DNA from: Stenotrophomonas maltophilia
GTDB lineage: Bacteria; Pseudomonadota; Gammaproteobacteria; Xanthomonadales; Xanthomonadaceae
Assembly (NCBI RefSeq): GCF_025642255.1
Contig: NZ_CP106759.1
Coordinates: forward strand, 1,701,501-1,765,500
Reading direction: 5' to 3'
DNA length: 64,000 bases
Made by a program: the position numbers and the translations under genes. Below the pieces are notes generated by a model. That model did not search any database. It saw only the letters and a list, made by a program, of their open reading frames with translations, and was not told where the DNA came from. Shown one piece after another: positions 19,437 through 28,580 of the stretch; within the stretch, counting starts at the first letter, position 1, and every line of letters begins with the position of its first letter.

Positions 19437-20570
19437 ATGAAAGTACTGATCACGGGTGGCGCAGGATTCATCGGCAGTGCATTGGCGCGCGCGCTGGTTG
19501 CGCGGGGAGACCAGGTCACGGTCCTGGACAATCTTTCGCCACAGATCCACGGCGAGAATCCGCAGGACTCTGCACTGCTGGCCTCTCTGCCTGCCGAAGT
19601 CACGGTGGTCAGGGGAGACGTGCGCAGGCGCGAGGACTGGCTGCAGGTCCTGCCGGGCCAGGACGTAGTGGTTCATCTGGCCGCCGAAACGGGTACCGGG
19701 CAGTCCATGTACGAGATCGACCGCTATGTCGACGTCAACGTTCGTGGTACCTCGCTGTTCCTCGATCTGATCGGCAACAAGGTGCAGGGCTGCGAGTCGG
19801 TCAAGCGCGTGGTGGTGGCATCCTCCCGCTCGATCTACGGCGAAGGCCGCTACCAGGGAGCCAACGGCCCGGTCTACCCCGGGGCACGTGTCGATGCCGA
19901 TCTGCGTGATGGCGTGTTCGAATGCCGTGATCCACAGACGGGTGATCTGGTGGCGCCGCTGCCCACGGACGAGGACTCGCGCATCCACCCCAGCTCGATC
20001 TATGGCATCACCAAGCAGGTCCAGGAACAGCTGGTCCTGGTTGGTGCGTCCGCCATCGGCATCCAGGGTATCGCCCTGCGTTACCAGAACGTCTATGGGC
20101 CAGGCCAGTCCTTGAAGAATCCGTACACGGGCATCCTCTCGATCTTCTCCACTCTGCTGCTGCAGGGCAAGGATGTGAACATCTTCGAAGATGGCAAGGA
20201 AACCCGTGATTTCGTTTTCATCGACGATGTGGTCGTGGCTACCGTTGCGGCAATCGATGCGGATGTCAGCGGTCAGGCGTTCAATGTCGGCACCGGCGAG
20301 GCAACCGACGTCATCACCGTTGCCAGCGCGTTGAAGAATGCGTACGGCAAGGGAGGAGAGATCAGGATCTCCGGCAACTACCGTATCGGGGATATCCGGC
20401 ATAACTTCGCCGATCTCAGCCGCGCTGAGGCCGCCTTGGGCTACCGTCCGCGTGTCACTTTCGCAGAGGGCGTGAAGCGCTTTGCCGCATGGGTTCTGAC
20501 ACAACAGATCGAAGACTCCGGTTACCAGCGGTCGGTGGACGAAATGCGCGCGAAGGGACTGCTGAAGTGA
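19437..20570 (+). CDS. NAD-dependent nucleotide-sugar epimerase/dehydratase
   Basis: Extended SDR of 377 aa that remodels an activated sugar for the polysaccharide. It has the NAD-binding GGAGFIGSALARAL, acidic VLDNLSPQIHG, catalytic Ser region VVASSRSIYGEGRYQG and the active-site YGITK. The SSRSIYGEG block and the following GPVYPGARVDADL insertion are seen in dTDP-L-rhamnose 4-epimerase-like proteins (WbiB type), which would give a 6-deoxy-L-talose donor; UDP-glucose epimerase activity is an alternative. A good GGAG ribosome site precedes the ATG. It is transcribed with the polysaccharide operon. Confidence 0.85.
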   Translation: MKVLITGGAGFIGSALARALVARGDQVTVLDNLSPQIHGENPQDSALLASLPAEVTVVRGDVRRREDWLQVLPGQDVVVHLAAETGTGQSMYEIDRYVDVNVRGTSLFLDLIGNKVQGCESVKRVVVASSRSIYGEGRYQGANGPVYPGARVDADLRDGVFECRDPQTGDLVAPLPTDEDSRIHPSSIYGITKQVQEQLVLVGASAIGIQGIALRYQNVYGPGQSLKNPYTGILSIFSTLLLQGKDVNIFEDGKETRDFVFIDDVVVATVAAIDADVSGQAFNVGTGEATDVITVASALKNAYGKGGEIRISGNYRIGDIRHNFADLSRAEAALGYRPRVTFAEGVKRFAAWVLTQQIEDSGYQRSVDEMRAKGLLK

Positions 20571-20598
20571 ATTCCGCAGTACAGCCGGGGCGTGCAGT

Positions 20599-21600
20599 AT
20601 GAGCGAGTCACTCGCCGGCAAGCGCGTGCTTTTCATCGCGCCGATGTTCTTCGGCTATGAGAAGTTGATCAAGGGTGAGCTTGAACAGCTGGGAGCTGTC
20701 GTCGATTACTTCAGCGACAGGCCGGGGGCGGACTTCCTGACCAAGGCCCTCATCCGGGTGGACCGGCGCTTCCTCGCAAGGAAGATCGAGCGCTACTACG
20801 GTGACATCATCGAACAGACCCGCGATCGCGACTACGATCTCGTGCTGATCATCCGTGCCGAGGCTGTGTCCGGCAGCATTCTTGATCGGCTGCGCAGCAT
20901 GCATTCGCGCGCGAAGTTCGTGCTGTACCTCTGGGACTCGATGCATTACAACCCGAATGCACGCAAGGTGTTGGGCAAGTTCGACGCCGTTCTCTCCTTT
21001 GATCGTGCCGATGTTGATGCCAATCCTCAGATGCAGTTCCTGCCATTGTTCTATGGCAGGGAGTTTGAGCGCGCTGCCAACTGGAGAGGAGAGTTCAAGT
21101 ACGACGCGTGCTTCATCGGAACCATCCATACCGACCGCTACAAGGTTCTCGAACAGATCATCGATCAGCTTGAGAAGGACGGGATGAAGGTGTTCGTCTA
21201 CTGCTATTACCCATCCCGCATGCTCTTCCGCTTGCGCGCGCTGTTCGATGGCGGCTTCCGTCGCTTCGCCAGGAAGTACATCGATTTCAAGGGAATGCCG
21301 CTGTCCGAAGTGGTTGATCGCATCGCGGAGAGTCGCTCCGTGATCGACGTGAACAGGCCTGGTCAGCTGGGTCTGACGATGCGGACGATCGAGGCGATCG
21401 GGGCACAGCGGTTGCTGGTGACCACGAACGAAGACATCGTCAACTACGAGGTCTACTCGCAGAAAGGCATGTACCTGATTGACCGACGTGCGCCGAAAGT
21501 GACTCGCGAGTTCATTCTGCGTGAGGGCGTCCCCCACGATGAATCAGTTCGTGTTGGACTTTCTGCCAGGAATTGGGTACTGCGCGTTCTTGGAAAATAG
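20599..21600 (+). CDS. CgeB-like glycosyltransferase
   Basis: Cytoplasmic protein of 333 aa, probably a GT-B glycosyltransferase adding a sugar to the lipid-linked repeat. The N-terminal half starts with GKRVLFIAPMFFGYEKLI and contains the paired acidic stretch DYDLVLIIRAEAVS and FVLYLWDSMHYNPN. The C-terminal half has ACFIGTIHTDRY, SRSVIDVNRPGQLGLTMRTI and EAIGAQRLLVTTNEDI, the donor-binding layout of the spore-protein CgeB / Glyco_trans_1_2 group. No signal or membrane helix is seen. The donor is unknown. It is one of only two clear elongating transferase candidates in the locus. Confidence 0.72.
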   Translation: MSESLAGKRVLFIAPMFFGYEKLIKGELEQLGAVVDYFSDRPGADFLTKALIRVDRRFLARKIERYYGDIIEQTRDRDYDLVLIIRAEAVSGSILDRLRSMHSRAKFVLYLWDSMHYNPNARKVLGKFDAVLSFDRADVDANPQMQFLPLFYGREFERAANWRGEFKYDACFIGTIHTDRYKVLEQIIDQLEKDGMKVFVYCYYPSRMLFRLRALFDGGFRRFARKYIDFKGMPLSEVVDRIAESRSVIDVNRPGQLGLTMRTIEAIGAQRLLVTTNEDIVNYEVYSQKGMYLIDRRAPKVTREFILREGVPHDESVRVGLSARNWVLRVLGK

Positions 21601-21669
21601 CCGGGGCGGCCCAGTGACGCGTCACGCCGCCCCTCCGTTCGAACGCTCCTCCAATACAAGCTACCTAGC

Positions 21670-23016
21670 ATGAAGTACCTCACCGTCGTCTACTACGATA
21701 CTTTTGCCCGCTTCTTCTCTGCTATCGAAGATGAAGTCCGGCTGCGGGACGGCGAGGCGGAGTTCCTTCACCTTGCGCTGTTTCCAAGCGCCTATCTTTA
21801 CCTGGCCATTGAGCGGAAGGCAGTTCGACTGCTTCCTTGGGAGGCCACCAAGGCCTCGTCGGAAGTTGAGGCCGTCGAAGAGGCGGAACTGGATCGTATT
21901 GGCGCATATCACTCGTACATCCTTTCCGGAGCGGGAGGGCGGCCCGATCTGCGTGTCCGCGAACGAGCGGCGAAGTATGTCAACGCCGTGTCGGAGATCC
22001 TGCGTGAGTTCCGTCCGGACCGCGTCATCATGTCGGGCGACACACGGATCGCCTGCGAAGCGTTGTCCTTCTGCCTGGCCCGCGACTGGCCTGATGTGCC
22101 GAAGTTCCACTTCGAGCAGGGGCCGGGCGGCACGACGATTCTTGATCGCAAAGGCGTCAATGCGAACTGTTCTTTCCGTCATGACGTAGCGGCGTTGACG
22201 GGGGAGGGCTATTCCGCCGAGGCGCCGCAGAAGCGTTCCCGCTTCAAGCGCAATCCGGTGTTTAGAGCCATGGACCACCTGCTGTCCCGTGCGTTGAAGG
22301 CGGTAGCGCGTCTGCCGGTAGAGTGGGAAACACTGCCCATGCCCCGATATCCAGAGCGGCGCTACGCTGCCTGTTTGCAGCAAGAGGCGATCGCTGGTAC
22401 CAACAGCGCGCCGCATGTGCTGGTGGCGCTGCAGGTCCCGGATGATGCGAACAATATTCACCATAACCCTCTCGGTCTTGGTGATGCGCAGTTCGTCGAA
22501 CTGGCGACGCGCGCTGTCCGCCAGTCTGGCGGGCATGTCCTTGTTCGCGAGCACCCGCTGTATCGCCGTAAATACAGTGCAGAAATGTATAAGTTCATCT
22601 CGGAGACCCCGGGTGTTGCGCTTTCCAGTGCTGAACTGAAGGACGATCTGTTGGGTGCGTCGCTGGTGATCACGGTCAATTCGATGACCGGTTTCGATGC
22701 TTACATGTCCGATGTGCCCTCAATCGTGCTGGGGCGCGCGTTCTACGATCATCTTCCGGGCATCGTGCGGGTGGATCGAGAGGAGGAGCTCGTCGCGGCG
22801 ATTGATTCGGTGAGGGAGAGATCGGTCTGCGAGCTTGTTGGTGGGCGTGACCCTAAGGCGATCTTTGCCGAGGCAAAGGCGCGCTATCTGATCGAAGGGC
22901 ATTGGCTTGACGCTGATCTCGCCGCAACAGCAGTCATCGCAGACCGTGTTGTTGAGCCCGAAGGATTGCTGTGTGACACGGCGCGGGTTCCTGCTGGCCT
23001 GGTGGCAACGGAATGA
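21670..23016 (+). CDS. Capsule-synthesis family protein, possible Kdo transferase (KpsS/KpsC-like)
   Basis: A 448-aa cytoplasmic protein that resembles the Capsule_synth family (KpsS, KpsC, LipB). Family-like features are the central HFEQGPGGTTILDRKGVNAN (a Q-G-P-rich start of the second domain), VLVALQVPDDANNIHHNP and the late VITVNSMTGFDAYMSDVPSI followed by VLGRAFYDH, which match the conserved S-x-x-G-x-E/D and G-x-A-x-Y blocks. KpsC and KpsS are beta-Kdo transferases, and three Kdo-supply genes lie in the same operon, so Kdo transfer is a reasonable inference. No Shine-Dalgarno site is evident before the ATG. Its stop overlaps the flippase start as ATGA. Confidence 0.7.
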   Translation: MKYLTVVYYDTFARFFSAIEDEVRLRDGEAEFLHLALFPSAYLYLAIERKAVRLLPWEATKASSEVEAVEEAELDRIGAYHSYILSGAGGRPDLRVRERAAKYVNAVSEILREFRPDRVIMSGDTRIACEALSFCLARDWPDVPKFHFEQGPGGTTILDRKGVNANCSFRHDVAALTGEGYSAEAPQKRSRFKRNPVFRAMDHLLSRALKAVARLPVEWETLPMPRYPERRYAACLQQEAIAGTNSAPHVLVALQVPDDANNIHHNPLGLGDAQFVELATRAVRQSGGHVLVREHPLYRRKYSAEMYKFISETPGVALSSAELKDDLLGASLVITVNSMTGFDAYMSDVPSIVLGRAFYDHLPGIVRVDREEELVAAIDSVRERSVCELVGGRDPKAIFAEAKARYLIEGHWLDADLAATAVIADRVVEPEGLLCDTARVPAGLVATE

Positions 23017-24311
23017 CCGCCAAGGGAATCTACTGGGGAGTGGCATCCAACCTTCTTGGCAACGCGCTGATGCTCGGCGCGACCCTGTGGTTGACCCGAT
23101 TGATCAGTCCGACGGAGTTCGGTGAGTTCCGGGTAGGTGCCAATTTTTCCACACTGATGATTCCGTTCCTGGCTTTGGGGGGCGAACGGCTGATCAGCCG
23201 ATTGATCCAGAAGGGCGACTCAGCGGGCGTGGCCAGGACGGTGCGGATGGTCATGACGATCTCCTTAGTCGGTGCCGCCATCCTGCTTCTGGCCTACCCA
23301 CTGCTCGCTCGCTACGCATTCGCAGGCACTGTGGGATTCCCTGTTTTCGCACTAGGGGTACTGCTTGTTCCACTGACCATCTGTTACAACCTCGCCAACA
23401 CGATCTGGAGGCATGTGGGATCCCCTGCCAGGGCCCAGATCCACCTGAACTTCCATCAACGTCTTCTGCGGGCACCGCTTCTGATTGTGTTCGCTTGGCT
23501 GCATCCGACTGCGGTCTCTGCATCTGCCGCGATGTTCGTCGCGCAGGGGACGTCACTGTTGCAGTTGTGGAAGCACGTGCGGCTGGCGCTGAAGGGTGGC
23601 TCTGATCCAGCGAAGCCTCGTGCCCGCAGTAGATCCGTGATCGCTGAGATGCTGGTAATCGGATTGCCGGTGGCGCTTCTGGCAGCAGTCGATCGCGTTG
23701 ACGTCCTGATCATCAACGCCGTAATGGGTGTGGAGACTGCCGGCGAGTACGATCTGGTCTACATGCTGGCCCTTACCGCCATGTTCCCGGCGATGGCGAT
23801 GTCCAAGACGTCGGAACCATTGCTGCTCTCTCTGACCGCTGACGTCGGCCGCCAGGACCGCATCAGGTCGCTGCAGAATCGGACACTGTTGTTGTCATGC
23901 GCTGCGTTGATCGGGATCGCGGTCATCTCGCCCTTTATTCCGATGGTTCTGGGTGTGGCCGGACCGGATTTTCCGGCTGCGGTGCTGATTCTGTCTGCGG
24001 GACTGGCACTTTCCAGTGTATGCGGCCCAGTGCTTGAGTACATGCAGATCAACGGGAGGGCCAGGGTGGCATTAATCCTGGCCATGTCGCTGATGGGTTT
24101 GTTCGTCTGGATGAAGTGGCTTGCCGCGACTGCAGACAGTCTTGTGATGTTTGCATTCCTTGGTGGGCTTTTCTACTTCATTCTTCGCCTGTCGCTTGCC
24201 GCCTATATTTTCTTCAACGATCGCGTGCTACTCACGAATCCTTACCTACTCGCCGCATCTATCGCGCTCTATGGAGTAGTTGGGGCGTGGGTCATCGGGG
24301 GGCAGGGATGA
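23013..24311 (+). CDS. Lipid-linked oligosaccharide flippase (Wzx-like)
   Basis: Multi-pass inner-membrane protein of 432 aa that should flip undecaprenyl-linked repeat units to the periplasm. About 12 hydrophobic helices are visible, beginning with GIYWGVASNLLGNALMLGAT, LWLTRLISPTEFGEFRVG, the typical N-terminal start of MOP/PST-family flippases. Arg and Lys in the cytoplasmic loops fit the topology. The start overlaps the upstream gene as ATGA, and its own stop overlaps a 61-codon ORF as ATGA. Substrate specificity cannot be predicted. Confidence 0.88.
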   Translation: MTAKGIYWGVASNLLGNALMLGATLWLTRLISPTEFGEFRVGANFSTLMIPFLALGGERLISRLIQKGDSAGVARTVRMVMTISLVGAAILLLAYPLLARYAFAGTVGFPVFALGVLLVPLTICYNLANTIWRHVGSPARAQIHLNFHQRLLRAPLLIVFAWLHPTAVSASAAMFVAQGTSLLQLWKHVRLALKGGSDPAKPRARSRSVIAEMLVIGLPVALLAAVDRVDVLIINAVMGVETAGEYDLVYMLALTAMFPAMAMSKTSEPLLLSLTADVGRQDRIRSLQNRTLLLSCAALIGIAVISPFIPMVLGVAGPDFPAAVLILSAGLALSSVCGPVLEYMQINGRARVALILAMSLMGLFVWMKWLAATADSLVMFAFLGGLFYFILRLSLAAYIFFNDRVLLTNPYLLAASIALYGVVGAWVIGGQG

Positions 24312-24493
24312 GCACTCATAGATTCGGTGGTGTGTACAGTGCCATACGATTGTGGAATGCGCATCAGGTCATTCAGAGTGGTCTACCTCGCGCTGTTTGC
24401 TTTTGTGAAGACGCGTGGAGGCTGCAGTTGAGCTTGAAGTCCAAGCTACATTTCTTTAGCCGCGGGAGGGCTGCGGATGCGATTCTCTTCTGA
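24308..24493 (+). CDS. Small ORF bridging flippase and polymerase genes
   Basis: A 61-codon reading frame (MSTHRFGGVYSAIRLWNAHQ at the start, ending RAADAILF) that begins inside the flippase stop (ATGA) and ends 14 bases after the polymerase ATG at 24477. I recognise no family. It has three Cys/Trp-rich spots and no membrane helix. It could be a real small protein, a remnant of a lost glycosyltransferase, or a reading frame that mainly serves to couple translation of wzx to wzy. Base composition falls to the AT-richer level of the following wzy gene here. Confidence 0.4.
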   Translation: MSTHRFGGVYSAIRLWNAHQVIQSGLPRAVCFCEDAWRLQLSLKSKLHFFSRGRAADAILF

Positions 24494-25451
24494 CGTCCTG
24501 AAGCATTCGACAGCCGGAAATGGCGGCGGGCTGCGCCTCTTTATTAGGGTTTGCCTCTTCCTGTTGCTGGCTGCCTTGTATGTATTCAAGTACGACGGAA
24601 ATGATTATTCCATGTACGAGAATTACTATGAGCTTGGAACAGGTTTTGAGATCGGCTATGAGCTCTTGGCGGCGCTGTCAAGAGCATTTGGATTCGACTT
24701 CAAGTACTTCTACGGGATGTACAGCGCACTGAATTTACTGCTGTTCTGCATGCTGTGTAGATGGCGCACGGAGCGGATGCTTTTGGCGCTCATTCCACTA
24801 ATGCTTTTTCCTGGTTTGCCGCTTAACACCATCCGGCAGCTGACCGCCAGCCTCATCTGTGCGCTGGCCTATGACAGGTTCTACCCGCAGGAAAACAAGA
24901 AGTTCTCGTTGCTTATCCTGGTGGCGAGTCAATTTCACATTTCCTCTGTCCTGTTCCTGATTCCGCTTGCATGGAAGAGGATTGGAGTCTTTGTCGCAAT
25001 CTCTCTGATTTCGATAGCGGCGCTTGCATACTTCAGCACCTACACAAGCTATCTGACCGGAAAGATCGTGTACTACACAGGGGGTGCTGCCCAATCTGGG
25101 TGGTACGAGCAGGGGGCCGGGAAGTCATTCGCATTCGTGCTGTTTGGACTGATGCTGTTGGCGGGCGGCTTCCTTTGGCGTGTAGGTGACTACAGGAAGT
25201 ACATGCCGATCCTGTTGCTAGCGGCTGTGGCCATGTTTGCTTCAGCGTATATGAGCATTTTCATGCGGTTCATCTACCTGTTTTTGCCCGCGATATCGGT
25301 TTGGATGTACAGCTGTTCGAGACGCATCAAGCTGATGGTGTTCATGCCTCTTTTCCTGGTTGGCGTGGTGAATCTGTACTTCGTCGTGGCCGTCTGGGGT
25401 GAGGGCGCCTATCAGCATAGGAATCATCTCATTGAGTATCTTTCTATTTGA
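24477..25451 (+). CDS. EpsG-family polysaccharide polymerase (Wzy-like)
   Basis: Inner-membrane protein of 324 aa with about nine helices, likely polymerising the repeat units in the periplasm. The N-terminal YVFKYDGNDYSMYENYYELG, followed by GFEIGYELLAALSRAFG and the later FHISSVLFLIPLA, are the recognisable blocks of the EpsG family (YxxxxxD-Y...Y and FH-S motifs). A strong GGGAGGG site lies upstream of the ATG. GC content is visibly below that of the rest of the window, as is common for wzy genes acquired by exchange between strains. Confidence 0.85.
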   Translation: MRFSSDVLKHSTAGNGGGLRLFIRVCLFLLLAALYVFKYDGNDYSMYENYYELGTGFEIGYELLAALSRAFGFDFKYFYGMYSALNLLLFCMLCRWRTERMLLALIPLMLFPGLPLNTIRQLTASLICALAYDRFYPQENKKFSLLILVASQFHISSVLFLIPLAWKRIGVFVAISLISIAALAYFSTYTSYLTGKIVYYTGGAAQSGWYEQGAGKSFAFVLFGLMLLAGGFLWRVGDYRKYMPILLLAAVAMFASAYMSIFMRFIYLFLPAISVWMYSCSRRIKLMVFMPLFLVGVVNLYFVVAVWGEGAYQHRNHLIEYLSI

Positions 25452-25538
25452 TGGCTTCGTCACGTGAGATGACATGGCGCCGCATATGGTGCCGGACACG
25501 TACGCGCAGGGTCAGAATGGGCCTTTTCTGGAGGCGGA

Positions 25539-26093
25539 ATGCATCATCTGTTCAAGATTTTCTGGGCCGCAAGAGCGGTCGTATACAAGTTGTTCTTCGG
25601 ACAGTTCGGTTGGCTCAGTTACATTGGCAGGCCGATCTTCCTCTTGGGTGCTCGGCGGATGCACATCGGTAGGCAGGTACGGATATTTCCGGGGTTGCGC
25701 GCCGAATGCCATGGTGATGGGCGACTTTTCATCGGTGACAATGTGTCGATAGGGCAGAATTTTCATGTAATTGCCGGTTCCGAGTTGCATATTGGTGGCG
25801 GCTCTCTCATTTCGGGTGGAGTTTTCATCACCGATACGGATCACACGTTCGATGAGGTTGGTATTCCCGTGTTCGATCAGCCGGTCAGGGTCACTCCGAC
25901 TCGCGTTGGGGAGAATTGTTTTCTCGGTATCGGTGCACGCATCCAGGCCGGTACCATTCTGGGCAATGGTTGCGTGGTCGGGGCAAATTCGGTAGTTAAA
26001 GGCAATTTCCCGGATCACAGCATGATCGTCGGTACGCCTGGGCGCATCGTCAAACGTTACAACGCTGCCAGCAGCATGTGGGAGCGTTGTTGA
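25539..26093 (+). CDS. Left-handed beta-helix acyltransferase (WcaF/NeuO-like)
   Basis: Hexapeptide-repeat transferase of 184 aa, probably O-acetylating a sugar of the polysaccharide. Repeats of the (LIV)-G-x4 type run from about IGDNVSIGQNFHVIAG to IGARIQAGTILGNGCVVGAN, with the catalytic His in the loop TDTDHTFDEVG and the typical C-terminal VVKGNFPDHSMIVGTPGRIV. An N-terminal amphipathic or membrane-associating stretch is present. A GGAGGCGGA ribosome site precedes the ATG at 25539. It lies between wzy and kdsA in the same operon; the acetylated sugar is unknown. Confidence 0.87.
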   Translation: MHHLFKIFWAARAVVYKLFFGQFGWLSYIGRPIFLLGARRMHIGRQVRIFPGLRAECHGDGRLFIGDNVSIGQNFHVIAGSELHIGGGSLISGGVFITDTDHTFDEVGIPVFDQPVRVTPTRVGENCFLGIGARIQAGTILGNGCVVGANSVVKGNFPDHSMIVGTPGRIVKRYNAASSMWERC

Positions 26094-26106
26094 ATAGTGT
26101 TTTTAG

Positions 26107-26961
<855 letters not shown>

Positions 26962-26962
26962 C

Positions 26963-27514
26963 ATGGCATCGGCGAGGTACCAGGGACCGATCAAGCTGGT
27001 CCTGTTCGATGTGGATGGTGTATTGACCGATGGCGGCCTGCACATCGATGGCAAGGGCGAGCAGTTCAAGACCTTCAATGTCCGCGATGGTCTGGCGGTC
27101 GCATTGCTGCGCGTGTATGGCATCCGTTGTGGCGTGCTGTCAGGCAAGGCCAGCCCGTCCCTGGATTTCCGGATCCGGCAGCTGGGCATGGATGTGGCTG
27201 TGACGGGCCGGCTGGAGAAGCTCGACGCGCTGGCTGCCATCTGTGGTGACGTGGGTGTCTGCGAAAGCGAGATCGCCTATGTCGGGGATGATGTCGTAGA
27301 CCTGCCGTTAGCCGGCAGGGTGGGGCGCTTCTATGCGCCTTCCGACGCGCATCCTCTGGTGTTAGCCGCCGCCGACGTGGTCACGGATGCTCGAGGCGGC
27401 CGCGGCGTGGGGCGGGAAGTGGCCGAGCGTGTCCTTGCCGAGGGCGGCGTGGATCTTCAGGCAGCCTACGCGCCGCTCATAGCAGGATGGAGCGCCGCTG
27501 GAGCGGTGCAGTAG
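26963..27514 (+). CDS. kdsC: Kdo-8-phosphate phosphatase
   Basis: HAD-type phosphatase of 183 aa that dephosphorylates Kdo-8-P. The nucleophile motif FDVDGVLTDGGL is at about residues 16-27, the T/S motif lies in GVLSGKASPSLDFRIRQLG and the acidic motif in YVGDDVVDLPLAG. The small C0/C1-cap layout and length are those of KdsC. The chosen ATG at 26963 follows one base after the kdsA stop; an upstream in-frame ATG would overlap kdsA. Operon position directly after kdsA and before kdsD supports the assignment. Confidence 0.93.
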   Translation: MASARYQGPIKLVLFDVDGVLTDGGLHIDGKGEQFKTFNVRDGLAVALLRVYGIRCGVLSGKASPSLDFRIRQLGMDVAVTGRLEKLDALAAICGDVGVCESEIAYVGDDVVDLPLAGRVGRFYAPSDAHPLVLAAADVVTDARGGRGVGREVAERVLAEGGVDLQAAYAPLIAGWSAAGAVQ

Positions 27515-27587
27515 CCGGCGCAAGGTTGCGCGGGTAAGCGCGGCGTAGCGAGGTTCGCCGCGAATTATCATCAGAAGGAAACAAGGT

Positions 27588-28535
27588 ATGTCTTCCGTGG
27601 TATCAGTCGCCGATCACATCGCATCGGCCAAGCGTGTCCTGCAGATCGAGGCGTCGGCTGTCGCCGCGCTCGCCAGCAGGCTAGATGGGCAGTTCACCCA
27701 GGCAGTCGAGCAGGTGCTGGGTTCTCAGGGCCGGGTCATCATCTGCGGCATGGGCAAGTCGGGAATCATCGGGCGCAAGATCGCCGCCACGCTGGCCAGT
27801 ACGGGAACGCCCAGCTTCTTCATGCATCCAGGTGAGGCTTTCCACGGCGACCTGGGCATGGTGACAGCCACCGATGTGTTCGTTGCGATTTCCTACTCCG
27901 GTGAAACCGAAGAAGTGGTGAAGCTGCTGCCGTTCCTCAAGGACAACGGCAATTTCCTGGTGGCAATCACCGGTCGGGCGACATCGACGCTGGCGCAGGC
28001 TGCCGATTGCCACCTGGACGCGGGTGTAGCGCAGGAAGCGTGCCCCCTTGCGTTGGCGCCCACCGCATCGACTACGGCGACGCTGGCGATGGGGGACGCG
28101 CTGGCGGTTGCGCTGATGGAGGCGCGAGGCTTCCAGCCGGAGAACTTCGCGCGCTTCCATCCGGGAGGTTCGCTGGGTAGGCGCCTGCTGTCGCGTGTCG
28201 AGCATGAGATGGTCGCCGGCGACCTGCCGGTAGTGGACGAAGCCGCATCGATGATGGATGTCCTCCAGGCCATCACCCGGTCCAGTCTGGGCTTGGCGAT
28301 CGTACGGGCCGGCGCGAGCTACGCGATCATCACCGATGGTGATGTTCGCCGGGCGCTCGAGCGTCATGGTCGCGAGGTGTTCGACAAGTCTGCGGCCGAG
28401 CTGATGACGGCGTCGCCGGCGCAGGTCAGCGTGGGTACACGGGTCGAGGATGCGCTGGTACTGATGGAGCGACGCAGGATCTCGTCGCTGCTGGTCTTTG
28501 ACGGCGACGTACTGGTCGGAGTCTTCAAGAAGTAG
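27588..28535 (+). CDS. kdsD: Arabinose-5-phosphate isomerase (KdsD/KpsF)
   Basis: Converts ribulose-5-phosphate to arabinose-5-phosphate, the first step of Kdo synthesis. The 315-aa protein has an SIS domain with CGMGKSGIIGRKIAATLAST, HPGEAFHGDLGM, the SYSGETEE phosphate-binding loop and CPLALAPTASTTA, followed by two CBS domains from about residue 205 (MMDVLQAI and VEDALVLMERRRISSLLV). In E. coli the capsule-linked paralogue is KpsF and the LPS-linked one KdsD; the location here argues for the KpsF-like role. It is the last gene of the + strand operon and ends just before a strong terminator. Confidence 0.94.
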   Translation: MSSVVSVADHIASAKRVLQIEASAVAALASRLDGQFTQAVEQVLGSQGRVIICGMGKSGIIGRKIAATLASTGTPSFFMHPGEAFHGDLGMVTATDVFVAISYSGETEEVVKLLPFLKDNGNFLVAITGRATSTLAQAADCHLDAGVAQEACPLALAPTASTTATLAMGDALAVALMEARGFQPENFARFHPGGSLGRRLLSRVEHEMVAGDLPVVDEAASMMDVLQAITRSSLGLAIVRAGASYAIITDGDVRRALERHGREVFDKSAAELMTASPAQVSVGTRVEDALVLMERRRISSLLVFDGDVLVGVFKK

Positions 28536-28540
28536 GAAGA

Positions 28541-28573
28541 AGAAGGCGCCCGTGCGGGGCGCCTTCTTTCTTT
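28541..28573. terminator. Bidirectional intrinsic terminator between convergent polysaccharide operons
   Basis: AGAAGGCGCC (28541-28550) pairs perfectly with GGCGCCTTCT (28558-28567) around a 7-base loop. A T-rich tail (TTCTTTGT) follows on the + strand, and an A-rich flank before the left arm supplies the tail for the - strand. It serves both kdsD (+) and the gfcD-like gene (-), whose stop is 8 bases away. Confidence 0.88.
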
Positions 28574-28580
28574 GTCAGCA

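Noticed and set aside
22298-22311. GGCGGTAGCG, resembling an ops element
   Set aside because: It lies inside the 448-aa gene in frame (residues KAVAR) with no terminator or gene border nearby; chance occurrence is expected in GC-rich DNA.
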